Translations under genes and position numbers: made by a program
The notes under the pieces: generated by a model
Told to the model about the DNA's origin: nothing
Databases searched by the model: none
What the model saw: the letters and a program-made list of their open reading frames with translations, nothing else
In this document: positions 41,545-50,067 of the stretch, piece after piece
How the letters are laid out: each line of letters opens with the position of its first letter
Position numbering within the stretch: the stretch's first letter is position 1
Origin: Natronococcus roseus
Lineage (GTDB): Archaea > Halobacteriota > Halobacteria > Halobacteriales > Natrialbaceae
Assembly (NCBI RefSeq): GCF_043677095.1
Contig: NZ_JBHLJR010000007.1
Location: 62,001-126,000 of the forward strand
Length of the DNA: 64,000 bases
Direction of reading: 5' to 3'

Positions 41545-43014
41545 TCAGAACATCCCGTACGGGAGGAGGTAGAGGACGACCGTCAGGAACGGGAACAGGG
41601 CGAGCAACATCACGGCCGCGTACCCGAACATCTCTCGAGCCTTGATCCGAGTGATGGCCAGCAGCGGGATCGCCCAGAACGGGTTCAGCAGGTTCGTGTG
41701 TGCCTCACCGACGGCAAAGGCCATCGTCGCGTGCCCGAACTCGACGCCGAGCTGGTCGGCAGCCTCGAGAATCGAGGGACCCATGACGATCCACTGGCCC
41801 CCGCCGGAGGGGACGAACAGGTTGAGGACCGCCGCCGCCAGCCACGCGAAGATCGGGAACGTCTCGGGGGTCGAGAGCCCGATGATGAGTTCGGCGAGCG
41901 CACCGGCGAGACCCGAATCCGCCATCATTCCCTGAATCCCGGCGAAGAAGGGAAACAGCAGGATGATGCCGGCGGCCGCCGACGACGCCTCGCCGAACTT
42001 GTCACGGTACGTGGAGGGGTTCGTCCAGACCAGTATTCCGGCCATCAGGAACGCGAAGTTGATCGTGTTGAGATCCCACAGTTCGATCCCCTCGGTGACG
42101 AGTACCCAGACGACGTACGCGACGCCGGTGAGCGCGAGGAGTCCGCCGAGAACGCGGCTGTTGTTCAGTCGCTCGGCTGGAACCGTCTCGTCGGTCCCGG
42201 ACGCCTCCGGTTCGACGACGTCCTCGCCGCCGTCGGTACTCGTCTCGTAGAGTTCGTCCTCCGGAATGTACTCGGTGATACCTCGAGCTCGGTCGCCCGA
42301 CGGCGTAATGAGGTAGAGGACGGAGACCGCAAAGAGGATCGAGAGCACCGTCAGCGTGATCGTGTACGGGTGGAGGATCGTCTCCGTCACCGGAACCGGC
42401 TCGGAAACCATAGCGAAGGCCGTCCCCTCGCCGACTTCGGACTCGTCGGTGAGCAACAGCGGCGCGGATCCGGACCACCCCCAGTGCCAGGTCAGGCCCA
42501 GCCCCATGTACCCCGCGACACACAGCAGCGGATAGTGGACGTCGATCCCCTTCTCGTGTGCAACCTTTCCCATCTCGCGGGCGAAGATCGCACCCAGAAT
42601 GAGGCTGAACCCCCAGTGAAGCCAGGCGACGGCCATCGAGAACCCGGCGACGAGCACGACCGCCTGTGCGGGAGTGCTAGGGAGTTTGGCGAGCCGGACG
42701 AGGAGCCTGTTGGCGGCCGGGTGGTACGCGAGGACGAACCCGGTCATCAGAATCACGACCATCTGCATCGAGAAGTCGAGAAAGCCCCAGAACCCGCCGA
42801 ACCAGAACTCGATCATATCGACCGGACCGACCGCTCCGCCGCCGTTTGGCGGCTCGATCGTCCCGGTTTGATTCAACGCGAGCCCGGCCGCGAAGACGAG
42901 ATACGTGAGCAAGATTGCGAACAGGAACGGACTCGGCATCCACCGTTCGACGATACTCGAGAGCCCGTACCCGAACCGCTCGATAGCGGAGCCCCCTGTG
43001 TTACTTTCGGACAT
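41545..43014 (-). CDS. Short-chain fatty acid permease, AtoE/TIGR00366 type
   Basis: A 489-residue membrane protein with 11-12 hydrophobic segments. Family segments seen are MTGFVLAYHPAANRLLVRLA, AWLHWGFSLILGAIFAREM, GYMGLGLTWHWGWSGSAPLL and FVPSGGGQWIVMGPSILEAA. It probably imports short-chain fatty acids such as acetoacetate or butyrate. An acidic loop (about residues 235-275) divides the halves. No acetoacetate CoA-transferase lies adjacent. Confidence 0.93.
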   Translation of the reverse strand: MSESNTGGSAIERFGYGLSSIVERWMPSPFLFAILLTYLVFAAGLALNQTGTIEPPNGGGAVGPVDMIEFWFGGFWGFLDFSMQMVVILMTGFVLAYHPAANRLLVRLAKLPSTPAQAVVLVAGFSMAVAWLHWGFSLILGAIFAREMGKVAHEKGIDVHYPLLCVAGYMGLGLTWHWGWSGSAPLLLTDESEVGEGTAFAMVSEPVPVTETILHPYTITLTVLSILFAVSVLYLITPSGDRARGITEYIPEDELYETSTDGGEDVVEPEASGTDETVPAERLNNSRVLGGLLALTGVAYVVWVLVTEGIELWDLNTINFAFLMAGILVWTNPSTYRDKFGEASSAAAGIILLFPFFAGIQGMMADSGLAGALAELIIGLSTPETFPIFAWLAAAVLNLFVPSGGGQWIVMGPSILEAADQLGVEFGHATMAFAVGEAHTNLLNPFWAIPLLAITRIKAREMFGYAAVMLLALFPFLTVVLYLLPYGMF

Positions 43015-43193
43015 ACAAGCTACGTGTACGCAACTCCGAGGATAAATAATATGGTTTGGATACCGTTTAGCCCGCTAACACGTACGCAGGCGATTCGCGT
43101 CGGCCACTCGGTTCGTCGGTCGGCGATTCGTATGCGGACGCGACACGGTCGGACCGCCGATGCGCTTACCTTGGAGAGGTGCGAACAGGAATC

Positions 43194-43394
43194 ATGGAAG
43201 ACCTGAGTTCGTACGAGGTCGGCGACACCGTCCGCGACATTCGAGGTGACGGGAACGAGTACGAAATCGTCGAGAAGGAGCTGTCCTCCGTCGGGAAGGT
43301 CAGCGCCGTCGTCGTCAAGCCGGTCGGCGAGGACGACGCCGAAACCCGGGTCAGGATCCCACAGTCGGAGTGGAGCGACACGTGGACGGCGTGA
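43194..43394 (+). CDS. Small haloarchaeal protein of unknown function
   Basis: A 66-residue beta-rich protein starting MEDLSSYEVGDTVRDIRGDG, ending RIPQSEWSDTWTA. An upstream in-frame ATG is possible but adds only five residues. No family recognised. Confidence 0.65.
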   Translation: MEDLSSYEVGDTVRDIRGDGNEYEIVEKELSSVGKVSAVVVKPVGEDDAETRVRIPQSEWSDTWTA

Positions 43395-43552
43395 TCGGCA
43401 GATCGGTGGCGGCGTGTACTGTTGCCCCTCGAGGGCGATCCGACCCCTGCTCACGGAGCTTCGCTCCCGGTGCGAGGGGGCTCCACCGAACGAATCGTTC
43501 GTCCGGAGACGACGGAATCCGGTTCGACGTTCGGTCACGGCGATCGGACCGC

Positions 43553-43733
43553 CTCGCCGACCGACAGGGTGAGGTGTTGCAAACCGAACTCGAGATGGTA
43601 CTTCCAGCGGCCGCGGGACGCTACCGCGGTCGAGGTCGCGGACGTCCTCGGTACTAACCGAGCGACAGCCGTGGAGTACCTCGCGTCGACACAGCGGAAG
43701 CTACGTCCAAGTATCGTCGGCAACCGCGACTGA
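43553..43733 (+). pseudogene. Remnant of an HTH_10 (Bat-type) regulator with frameshift
   Basis: The HTH_10 signature is split over two frames. LADRQGEVLQTELEM (43553-43597) is read in one frame; the match continues in another frame from 43596 with YFQRPRDATAVEVADVLG and ATAVEYLASTQRKL, ending at the stop at 43733. Intact family members read LTDRQREVL...LEMGYFxxPR.DATxxEVA in one frame. Nothing N-terminal (no GAF or PAS domain) remains, so this is a decayed fragment. Confidence 0.75.
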
Positions 43734-43776
43734 GGGCCCCTCCAGGTCGGACCCGAGGGCCGCGGGAGCGACGACC

Positions 43777-44052
43777 CTACGAATCGGCGTACTGTTGTTC
43801 CCACTCCCGGCGGTTGCGGATCGTCCGCTCGCCGTCGTCGGTGATCGCGTAGTAGTTCGTCCGTCGATCGAGTTCGCCCTTCTCGACGAGCCCCTTGTTG
43901 ACCAGGGTGTCGAGGTTCGGGTACAGCCGGCCGTGGTTGATCTCGGCGCTGTAGTACTGTTCGATCTCCGATTTGATATCCTGGCCGGAGGGTTGGTCGG
44001 CACCCGCGATCACGTACAGGAGGTCTCGCTGGAACCCGGTGAGGTCGTCCAT
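43777..44052 (-). CDS. PadR-family transcriptional regulator, copy 2
   Basis: A 91-residue PadR winged helix: MDDLTGFQRDLLYVIAGADQ, HGRLYPNLDTLVNKGLVEKG and DRRTNYYAITDDGERTI. Differs from the copy at 40041-40316 mainly in the last 30 residues. Both lie in the same orientation 3.5 kb apart, enclosing the permease and the HTH_10 remnant, which suggests a segmental duplication or integration with flanking copies. Confidence 0.93.
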   Translation of the reverse strand: MDDLTGFQRDLLYVIAGADQPSGQDIKSEIEQYYSAEINHGRLYPNLDTLVNKGLVEKGELDRRTNYYAITDDGERTIRNRREWEQQYADS

Positions 44053-44160
44053 CTCGTCGGAGAATTCAACGAATATGTATTTGATAGCTTTCCCGCCTTG
44101 AGTTGTATGTCCGCGGGCTATGAAAGTGATCGCGGATCGGGTTTGGCCGGCGACGCGGTG

Positions 44161-44751
44161 TCAAGGGGAACGCGTCGACGCGACGCTTCCGGCGGCCGAC
44201 CGCGAGTCGTCGGGAACGCCGTAGCCGAACACGCTGGCGACCGCCGCGAGGACGGGAACGGCCACGCGTCGAACCGGGGTCGGAACGTCCGCCGGCCGCA
44301 TCTCGCGGCGGAACCCGTGGAGCAGCGCCGCACCCACGAGCGGGTTGGCGGGCATCCCCTCGGCATCGAGCCCGCCCTCGCGGTCGAGCGCGACCATCGC
44401 CCGGAGGAACTCCTCGAATCGCAGCGCCGGCCGGTGTTCGGTCGTCATGCGGAGCTCGCCGTCGCCTGCGTTCCAGAACGTGTGCGGCGTCCCGGCGGCG
44501 ACCGTTGTCTCCTCGCCCGGTTCCAGCACGAACTCCTCGTCCTCGACGGCCAGTCCGAGCGTCCCCTCGTGGACGACGAACCGCTCCTGTTGATCGGGGT
44601 GGCTGTGGAGCGGACGTTTCACGCCGGGAACGAGGGTCGTTTCGATCCGCAACAGCTTCCCGTCGGTGTCCGCCGCGGTGTCCTGAAGGGTGAACCGCTC
44701 GCCAAAGCTGGTCTCGAGCGTCCTCAGGTCGTCGTGATCGGGTATCTCCAT
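44161..44751 (-). CDS. Cupin-domain protein with C-terminal hydrophobic tail
   Basis: A 196-residue protein. The cupin core covers about residues 30-110 (PLHSHPDQQERFVVHEGTLG for motif 1 with His/His/Glu, and VAAGTPHTFWNAGDGELRMT for motif 2 with His). The C-terminal 75 residues hold a short hydrophobic stretch (VAVPVLAAVASVFGYGV) that might bind membrane. It is divergent from the aminotransferase gene. Confidence 0.88.
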   Translation of the reverse strand: MEIPDHDDLRTLETSFGERFTLQDTAADTDGKLLRIETTLVPGVKRPLHSHPDQQERFVVHEGTLGLAVEDEEFVLEPGEETTVAAGTPHTFWNAGDGELRMTTEHRPALRFEEFLRAMVALDREGGLDAEGMPANPLVGAALLHGFRREMRPADVPTPVRRVAVPVLAAVASVFGYGVPDDSRSAAGSVASTRSP

Positions 44752-44923
44752 CGTATCACACCCCGATGGGTGGTACGATACCAATGCGCATATTACTTGG
44801 CCGGAAATGCTCGGACGGCAGTCGGCGATCGCAACCGCTCGACGTCGTCGCTCGCGAAGATGGGACCCCGCAGCGATTTCCGGCATCCGATCCCTTTTGC
44901 CGTCGATCTCTGTGGTATGGGGT

Positions 44924-46081
44924 ATGCCGACACCAACGGAGCGGGTTCGTCGGGCCGAGCGCTCGAGCATCCGCGTCATGTTCGATCTCGCGGAGCGACA
45001 CGACGGCGACCTCGTTCGCCTCGAGGTCGGCGAACCCGACTTCGATACCCCCGAACACGTCATCGACGCCGCGGCGCGCGCCGCCCGGGAAGGAGCGACC
45101 CACTACACGTCCAACGCGGGCCTTCCCGAGTGCCGGCGGGCGATCAGCGACACGCTCTCCGGCGAGTTCGGCGTCGAGCACGAGCCCGACGAGATCGTCG
45201 TCACCACCGGCGGGATGGAGGCGCTTCACCTCGCAGTATTGGCGACGGTCTCGCCCGGCGAAGAGGTCCTCGTCCCCGGGCCGACCTGGCCGAACTACGA
45301 GACCCAGGCGCTGCTGGCCGACGGAACGTTCCGCGAGGTTCCGCTGTCGGCCGCGTCGGGGTTCGCCCTCGAGGCCGACCGCGTGATCGAGGCGATGAGC
45401 GACGACACCGGGGCGGTCGTGCTCACGACCCCCTCGAACCCGACCGGCCGCGTGTTCGACCCCGAGGCGTGTCGGGCGGTCGTCGAGGCCGCCGCTGACC
45501 ACGACGCCTACGTGATCGCCGACGAGGTGTACCTCGGACTTACGTACGACGGCGAGGCCGAGGGAATCGCGTCCTACACCGACCACCCCGAACACGTGCT
45601 GACGGTCGGCTCCTGCTCGAAGGCCTACGCGATGACCGGCTGGCGGCTGGGCTGGCTCGCGGGCGACGACCACCTGATCGACGAGGTCGTCAAGATCCGC
45701 GAGTCGACGACCGCCTGCGCCTCGAGTGTCGCCCAGCACGCCGCAATCGCCGCGCTCACGGGACCACAGGAGCCCTTCGAGGAGATGCACGGGGCGTTTC
45801 GCCGACGCCGGGACCTCGTCGTCGATCGGGTCGCCGAGATCGACGGGCTCTCCTGTCCCCGACCGGAGGGTGCGTTCTACGCCTTTCTCGACCCCGGTAT
45901 CGACGACGACAGCCTCTCGATCGCGAAGTACCTGCTGCGGGAACACGGCGTCGTGCTCGCCCCCGGAACCGGGTTCGGCGAGACGGCGCCGGAGCGGCTC
46001 CGACTCTCCTTCGCGAACTCCGAGGATCGGCTCGAGGAGGGGTTCGATCGGCTCGAGGAGGGGCTTCGGAGCTACCAGTAG
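44924..46081 (+). CDS. Pyridoxal-phosphate aminotransferase, class I/II (AspC-like)
   Basis: A 385-residue fold-type I aminotransferase. The PLP lysine is in TVGSCSKAYAMTGWRLGW; VLTTPSNPTGRVFD and VIADEVYLGLTYDG supply the Asn and Asp/Tyr that hold the cofactor; RLRLSFANS has the carboxylate-binding Arg. The start is the ATG at 44924 with a TTTTGC element 27 bases before it. It transfers amino groups between an amino acid and 2-oxoglutarate or a similar acceptor; the amino acid is not determined. Confidence 0.94.
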   Translation: MPTPTERVRRAERSSIRVMFDLAERHDGDLVRLEVGEPDFDTPEHVIDAAARAAREGATHYTSNAGLPECRRAISDTLSGEFGVEHEPDEIVVTTGGMEALHLAVLATVSPGEEVLVPGPTWPNYETQALLADGTFREVPLSAASGFALEADRVIEAMSDDTGAVVLTTPSNPTGRVFDPEACRAVVEAAADHDAYVIADEVYLGLTYDGEAEGIASYTDHPEHVLTVGSCSKAYAMTGWRLGWLAGDDHLIDEVVKIRESTTACASSVAQHAAIAALTGPQEPFEEMHGAFRRRRDLVVDRVAEIDGLSCPRPEGAFYAFLDPGIDDDSLSIAKYLLREHGVVLAPGTGFGETAPERLRLSFANSEDRLEEGFDRLEEGLRSYQ

Positions 46082-46220
46082 ATAGTAGTGCGATTTCTTT
46101 ATTCAATATGGGCCGTGAATCTGAACTGGTCGATTCGTTACGTGCAAATACGTATGGACCGTCCGGCGTCGAGTCTCCAGTACCGACCAACTGCCGCGGG
46201 GTGGGACTGAAAGGGGCTGG

Positions 46221-46293
46221 CGTTCTCGGGCGTTCCGACGACGCAAGCACGCGACTGCAAGGAGCGCGCAGCGAGTCAGAACGCCCGAGAACG
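46221..46293. repeat. Long-loop inverted repeat
   Basis: Perfect 15-base arms CGTTCTCGGGCGTTC (46221-46235) and GAACGCCCGAGAACG (46279-46293) enclose a 43-base GC-rich loop. The flanks AAGGGGCTGG and GCAGGGGCTTT are partly symmetric, extending the stem imperfectly. Confidence 0.75.
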
Positions 46294-46645
46294 GCAGGGG
46301 CTTTCGCGGTAATACTGAGAGAAGCAGACGCTGCTCGCACGAACACAGGGAATCGCCACGCCCTCCCCAGCCGATTCGCTCGCTTTGCTCACGGCTTCCG
46401 CCGTTCGCATTGCCGCGGCGCACAGCGCCGCGCTCCGCTCGCTCATCCCTCGCGCAGCATCGTCGCCCGTCCTCACTGACGTTCGGCCGGACGACAGCGC
46501 GCGCCGCCGTCGATCGAGTGGATGGCCCGACGTGATACGTAGTTCTCTATACGTAGCGCGAGTTTCACACGAGATTCTGAATAATGGAATCGTACTACCA
46601 ACTACTGCTATAGTAACAGCTGAACTGTTTGCACACCGATCGCAC

Positions 46646-46685
46646 AGCCGTCGTGCGCTCGGGTGCGCACTGACGTGCAGCGGCT
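46646..46685. repeat. Compound hairpin, possible terminator or structured RNA
   Basis: Nested arms pair around GTGCGC (46653-46658) and GCGCAC (46665-46670), enclosed by AGCCG (46646-46650) and CGGCT (46681-46685). The structure ends seven bases past the stop of the minus-strand dehydrogenase and may also serve as its 3' boundary. Confidence 0.55.
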
Positions 46686-46691
46686 ACTGTA

Positions 46692-47420
46692 CTACCCCAT
46701 TCGCTCGCCGCCGTTGACGTTCAGGGTCTCGCCCGTGACGAACGTGGCGTCGCGGAGGTAGGCGACCGCCTCGGCGATGTCCTCGGGCCGACCGTACCGG
46801 TCGACGGGAATCGCCGCCAGCTCCTCGAGCTTTTCCTCGGGCGTTCGGTCGCTCGTCATGTCCGTCTCGACGTGACCAGGCGCGACCGCGTTCACGCGAA
46901 TCTCGGGCGCGAAATCCGACGCGTGGCTCCGGGTCAGCGAGAGCAGCGCCCCCTTCGAGGAGGCGTAATGGCACTCGATCGCCGCGCCGGTGTGAGCGAG
47001 GATCGAGGAGACGTTCGTCACCGACGGCTCGTCGGCCGACTCCCGGAGATAGGGAAGCGCTGCCTTCGTGACGTTGAACGCCGAGTTGACGTTGACGTCC
47101 ATGATCCGATCGAAGTCCGCGGGCTCGAGATCTTCGGTCCGGACGTGCTGGTCGATCCCCGCGTTGTTGACGACGTGGTCGATCCCGCCGAACGCGTCGG
47201 CTGCGGCGTCGACCAGCCGGGCTGCAGCGTCGGACTCCGAGACGTCGGCTCCGACGGCGATCGCTTCCTGACCCCGCTCGCGGATCTCGTCGGCGACCCG
47301 TTCGGCGGCGTCCTCGCTCGAGCGGTAGTTGACGGCGACGTCGTAGCCGTCGTCGGCGAACCGAAGCGCGGTTGCCTTCCCGATACCTCTGGACGATCCG
47401 GTGACGACTGTGGCTGGCAC
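46692..47420 (-). CDS. Short-chain dehydrogenase/reductase, FabG-like
   Basis: A 242-residue SDR. The Rossmann loop is VVTGSSRGIGKATALRF, followed by VVNNAGIDQ, the catalytic Ser in VTNVSSILAHTGA and the Tyr/Lys pair YASSKGALLSL. The start is a GTG at 47418-47420 giving normal family length; an in-frame ATG at 47504 would add 28 unlikely residues. The lack of a conserved acidic residue after strand 2 (VAVNYRSSED) suggests NADP(H). It may act on 3-oxoacyl-CoA. Confidence 0.9.
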   Translation of the reverse strand: MPATVVTGSSRGIGKATALRFADDGYDVAVNYRSSEDAAERVADEIRERGQEAIAVGADVSESDAAARLVDAAADAFGGIDHVVNNAGIDQHVRTEDLEPADFDRIMDVNVNSAFNVTKAALPYLRESADEPSVTNVSSILAHTGAAIECHYASSKGALLSLTRSHASDFAPEIRVNAVAPGHVETDMTSDRTPEEKLEELAAIPVDRYGRPEDIAEAVAYLRDATFVTGETLNVNGGERMG

Positions 47421-47662
47421 GCCTCGAACTGTCGATCGAGACGACTTGCCTGTTCCGACCGCCACCGCGGGCGGAACCGTGATCACGTCGGCGAACTCGA
47501 GCATCACGGCCTACTCGTCGAGTCCGGTTTCGTCGTTCGGAGCTCGTGAAAGGGGCGTTCGGAATCGATCGGACAGTTACGGTGGAAAGGGCTCGAGACG
47601 GACGGGAAATTGCTATGACTACGGGAATTTTTTGTCGTTTCCCGTACGAGGAAGGGTACGCT

Positions 47663-47929
47663 ATGTCGAAATCGACGGACAAACAGGGACGGATCTACCT
47701 CCCGAAGGATATCCGCGAGCGGTTCGGTGACCAGTATCGCATCGTCGAACTCCCGAGCCACGTCGCGCTCTTCCCCGTCGACGAGGACCCGCTGGACGGT
47801 CTCCGAGCAGCTGTTGGCGATGCCTTCGCGGAGACGGAAGCCGACGAACTGAAAGCGGACGCTCGCGAGGCAATCTCCCGAGAGGTGCGGGCGGAAGCGG
47901 AAGATCGGTCCCAGGGCGACGAAGAATGA
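47663..47929 (+). CDS. vapB: AbrB/VapB-type antitoxin
   Basis: An 88-residue protein. The N-terminal swapped-hairpin AbrB domain reads KSTDKQGRIYLPKDIRERFG; the acidic C-terminal helix (about residues 50-88) would wrap and block the toxin. It precedes the PIN gene by three bases. The ATG at 47663 is chosen since the upstream in-frame extension has no AbrB similarity. Confidence 0.85.
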   Translation: MSKSTDKQGRIYLPKDIRERFGDQYRIVELPSHVALFPVDEDPLDGLRAAVGDAFAETEADELKADAREAISREVRAEAEDRSQGDEE

Positions 47930-47932
47930 GCC

Positions 47933-48334
47933 GTGTCCGTCGGAGCTGACTTTCTCACCGCGCTGGTGAACGACGACGACTGGTTTCAGGAGGCCGCAAT
48001 CCGCGCCCTCGAAGAGTGCGAGGACGTCCACACCTCGATGCTCGCGGACGCCGAAGTGCTGGTGTTGTTCTACGACCGCGGAGCGGCCGAGTACGAGATC
48101 GATGCGCCGCGAGCGATCACCAACCTGCTCGAGCTGGTTCCCATCGTTCCGACCGAACACGAGGACGCGGTTCTGGCCGCCGCGGCGTTCCTCGACGAGT
48201 ACGATCTCACCCCGTTCGATGCACTCCACGCCGGGCTCGGTACGACCCACGATGGGGGTGTTCTTTCGACCGAGCAGGAGTACGACGCCGTCGGCCTCGA
48301 CCGTACGCCGTTGGAACACGAATCCTCCGGGTGA
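47933..48334 (+). CDS. vapC: PIN-domain ribonuclease toxin (VapC-like)
   Basis: A 133-residue PIN domain starting at GTG 47933. Acidic residues are placed as in PIN nucleases: VGADFLTAL (Asp 5), a Glu in the middle helix region (LADAEVLVLFYD), LTPFDALHA (Asp) and a C-terminal STEQEYDAV. It is expected to cleave RNA unless bound by the antitoxin upstream. The operon resembles haloarchaeal VapBC pairs. Confidence 0.87.
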   Translation: MSVGADFLTALVNDDDWFQEAAIRALEECEDVHTSMLADAEVLVLFYDRGAAEYEIDAPRAITNLLELVPIVPTEHEDAVLAAAAFLDEYDLTPFDALHAGLGTTHDGGVLSTEQEYDAVGLDRTPLEHESSG

Positions 48335-48588
48335 GCCTCCCGAGACGGAATGGATGCCGGCGCGCGATACGTCGGAAAGAGGATATTTGGGGAGATGGAA
48401 GGGACGCATCGTCGCGTAGCGAGTTTTCGGCACTGGCGGCAAAGTTATCTTACTAACTTAGGTAAAGGCCTAATATGAGAATCTTAGATTCCTTACCAAG
48501 ATTAGAGCGTTAAGCAGATTTCGAAGGAGAGAGACACCGATCACGGGTGAACGGACGCCGGATAGGATCGGAAGGCGACCGAAATCAA
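48335..48588. other. AT-rich spacer with small hairpin
   Basis: About 255 bases. Positions 48440-48520 have a strong AT bias. Inverted pieces GGTAA (48461-48465)/TTACC (48493-48497) and GAATC (48479-48483)/GATTC (48487-48491) can form a nested stem. It could be a terminator, operator or part of an inserted element. No gene is seen. Confidence 0.4.
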
Positions 48589-48652
48589 CGGTCAGTCTCG
48601 TCGCCCCCCGTCGACGGTCAGTCTCGTCGCCCCCCGTCGACGGTCAGTCTCC
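48589..48652. repeat. Tandem repeat of a 26-base unit (two full copies plus a partial)
   Basis: Copy 1 is at 48589-48614, copy 2 at 48615-48640, both identical and starting ACGGTCAGTCTCGTCG; the third, partial copy begins at 48641 (ACGGTCAGTCTC) and overlaps the deaminase stop codon at 48644. Each unit contains a C6 run followed by GTCG. Confidence 0.85.
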
Positions 48653-49114
48653 CGTCGCTCCCCAGTCGAAGGTCTCGTGGACCCGCCGACCCTCCTCGTT
48701 CAGCACGGGACCGACGACGTCGGTGCCGTTCTCGAGAATCGTCGCCGCGCGAACCGGCGGCTCGTGGCCGGTGAACTCGCCGATCTCGTTGCCGCCGACG
48801 CTGTAGACGACCCGATCGAACTCCGCACGGATCATTCCGCCGGCGCACATCGGACACGGCTCCGTGCTGGTGTACATGACCGTCTCGGCTCGCTCCTCGG
48901 GCTCGAGTTCCCGACACGCGCGGTAGGCGAGGTGGAGCTCGGGGTGGCGGCGAACGTCGTTCTCGGTCACTACGCGGTTCGACTCGGACATGACGACTTT
49001 GTCGTCGCGGACGAGGACGCTGCCGAACGGTCGATCCCCTCGAGTGGCGGCCTCGCGGGCGAGCTCGAGCGCGTCGTGCATGTGGGCATCGTGGTCGAAG
49101 TCGTCGGCATCCAT
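48644..49114 (-). CDS. Nucleoside deaminase, CMP/dCMP/TadA-like
   Basis: A 156-residue zinc deaminase. The zinc site is EPCPMCAGGM (two Cys) with the upstream HPELHLAYRA helix providing the His and proton-shuttling Glu (HxE). This His-Pro-Glu replaces the usual HAE of TadA. The start is the ATG at 49112-49114. It probably acts on guanine, cytosine or a nucleoside. The last codons come from a tandem repeat copy. Confidence 0.9.
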   Translation of the reverse strand: MDADDFDHDAHMHDALELAREAATRGDRPFGSVLVRDDKVVMSESNRVVTENDVRRHPELHLAYRACRELEPEERAETVMYTSTEPCPMCAGGMIRAEFDRVVYSVGGNEIGEFTGHEPPVRAATILENGTDVVGPVLNEEGRRVHETFDWGATGD

Positions 49115-49152
49115 GGAGTCGCGTTCGCGCGGCGACGGCAAAAGGGATCGGC

Positions 49153-49572
49153 CTACTCGCTCGAGTCGTCCTCGAGGTACTCGATGAGTTCGATCCGTAC
49201 GTCGTCGGGCGCGACGAAGAAGGCGATCCGCTTGTCGCCGTAGACCGCGGGCTCCATGACGATTTCGACGCCGTCGTCGGCCAGTCGGGCGAACGTCTCC
49301 TCGATGCCGTCCTCGACGACGTAGCCGAAGTGGAGGAAGCCGAGCGGCTGCTCCTCGACGAGCCCCGCGGCCTCGTAGGGCGCCCGATCGAAGAGGTAGA
49401 CGCGCTTGTCGGCGATGCCGAGAACGACCGCGTCGACGGCGAACTGGTCGTCCGACTCCGCGGCCCGGCGACGCTCGAGGATCTCTGCGTCCAGATGCTC
49501 GCGGTAGAACTCCGCGGCGGGCTCCGGCTCCTCGACCTTGATCGCGACGTGGAAGAACGATTCGGGTTCCAT
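49153..49572 (-). CDS. Glyoxalase/VOC-superfamily protein
   Basis: A 139-residue VOC protein of two beta-alpha-beta-beta-beta units: FFHVAIKVEEPEPAAEFYRE for the first and FGYVVEDGIEETFARLADDG for the second. Metal ligands His (FHVAI), Glu and a C-terminal Glu in RIELIEYLED are in the usual places. Substrate unknown. The start is the ATG at 49570-49572. Confidence 0.88.
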   Translation of the reverse strand: MEPESFFHVAIKVEEPEPAAEFYREHLDAEILERRRAAESDDQFAVDAVVLGIADKRVYLFDRAPYEAAGLVEEQPLGFLHFGYVVEDGIEETFARLADDGVEIVMEPAVYGDKRIAFFVAPDDVRIELIEYLEDDSSE

Positions 49573-49863
49573 CGGTACTACTGTTCGAGCTTCCAAATTA
49601 AGTTACTGGCGGACGGATCGTCACGTCCTCACTCGATCCAAAGGATGGCTCTCGGCGGTCGAGACTCACCCGTGTGCTCGAGCAGCCGATCCGGCCGGCG
49701 TTACGTCGGTAGCGCTGCCGACGCGTACCGGAATAGTGTCCCGTCCGGAGAACGGCTCGATCGCGAATTGGAGGGGTGCTGTTGTTACTGCTGTAACGGC
49801 AGCCTCGTCACTACGGTCGCCTTCTCGGTCGGCTTAACACAATCAAGGCCATCGGAACCGGTA

Positions 49864-50013
49864 ATGACGACGGATACTCGATCGAAGACGGCCGCGGTCT
49901 GTGAGAACTGTGGGAAGGCGGTCGCCGCCCGGCTCTCGGAGGACGGGGAGATCCGTCCCATCGGATCGCGTCGCGGCTGTTCCTGCGGCGGGACCTCGTT
50001 TCGAACGCTGTAA
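49864..50013 (+). CDS. Zinc-ribbon microprotein (49 aa)
   Basis: Starts MTTDTRSKTAAVCENCGKAV and ends GCSCGGTSFRTL. Two Cys pairs (CENC at 13-16, CSC at 39-41) give a compact zinc site. It begins after a stretch that could hold a TATA element near 49835-49840. Function unknown. Confidence 0.72.
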   Translation: MTTDTRSKTAAVCENCGKAVAARLSEDGEIRPIGSRRGCSCGGTSFRTL

Positions 50014-50067
50014 GCTCTCCTCCAGCGCCCGGGACTCGAGATCGGCCGCCGTTACGTTCGCGACCGG

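Larger units (their letters stand above)
46082..46691. other. Structured, repeat-like intergenic region
   Basis: About 610 bases without a credible protein gene. It contains a GTGGGACTGAAAGGGG motif (46201-46216), a 15-base perfect inverted repeat, a near-perfect repeat of ATACGTAG (around 46538 and 46552) and a compound hairpin at its right end. Open frames of 66-120 codons here have amino-acid compositions (Ala/Arg/Ser-rich) typical of dispersed non-coding elements. A TTTATT element near 46097 could start a transcript. Confidence 0.5.

Noticed and set aside
41698..43206. About 500-codon open frame on the plus strand opposite the AtoE-type permease
   Set aside because: It is a mirror of a convincing membrane protein; Arg/Gly/Asp-rich and without a domain.
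46201..46216. GGGACTGAAAG motif, reminiscent of the 3' end of archaeal CRISPR repeats
   Set aside because: Only one copy is present, with no regular spacer array or cas genes, so it is not a CRISPR.
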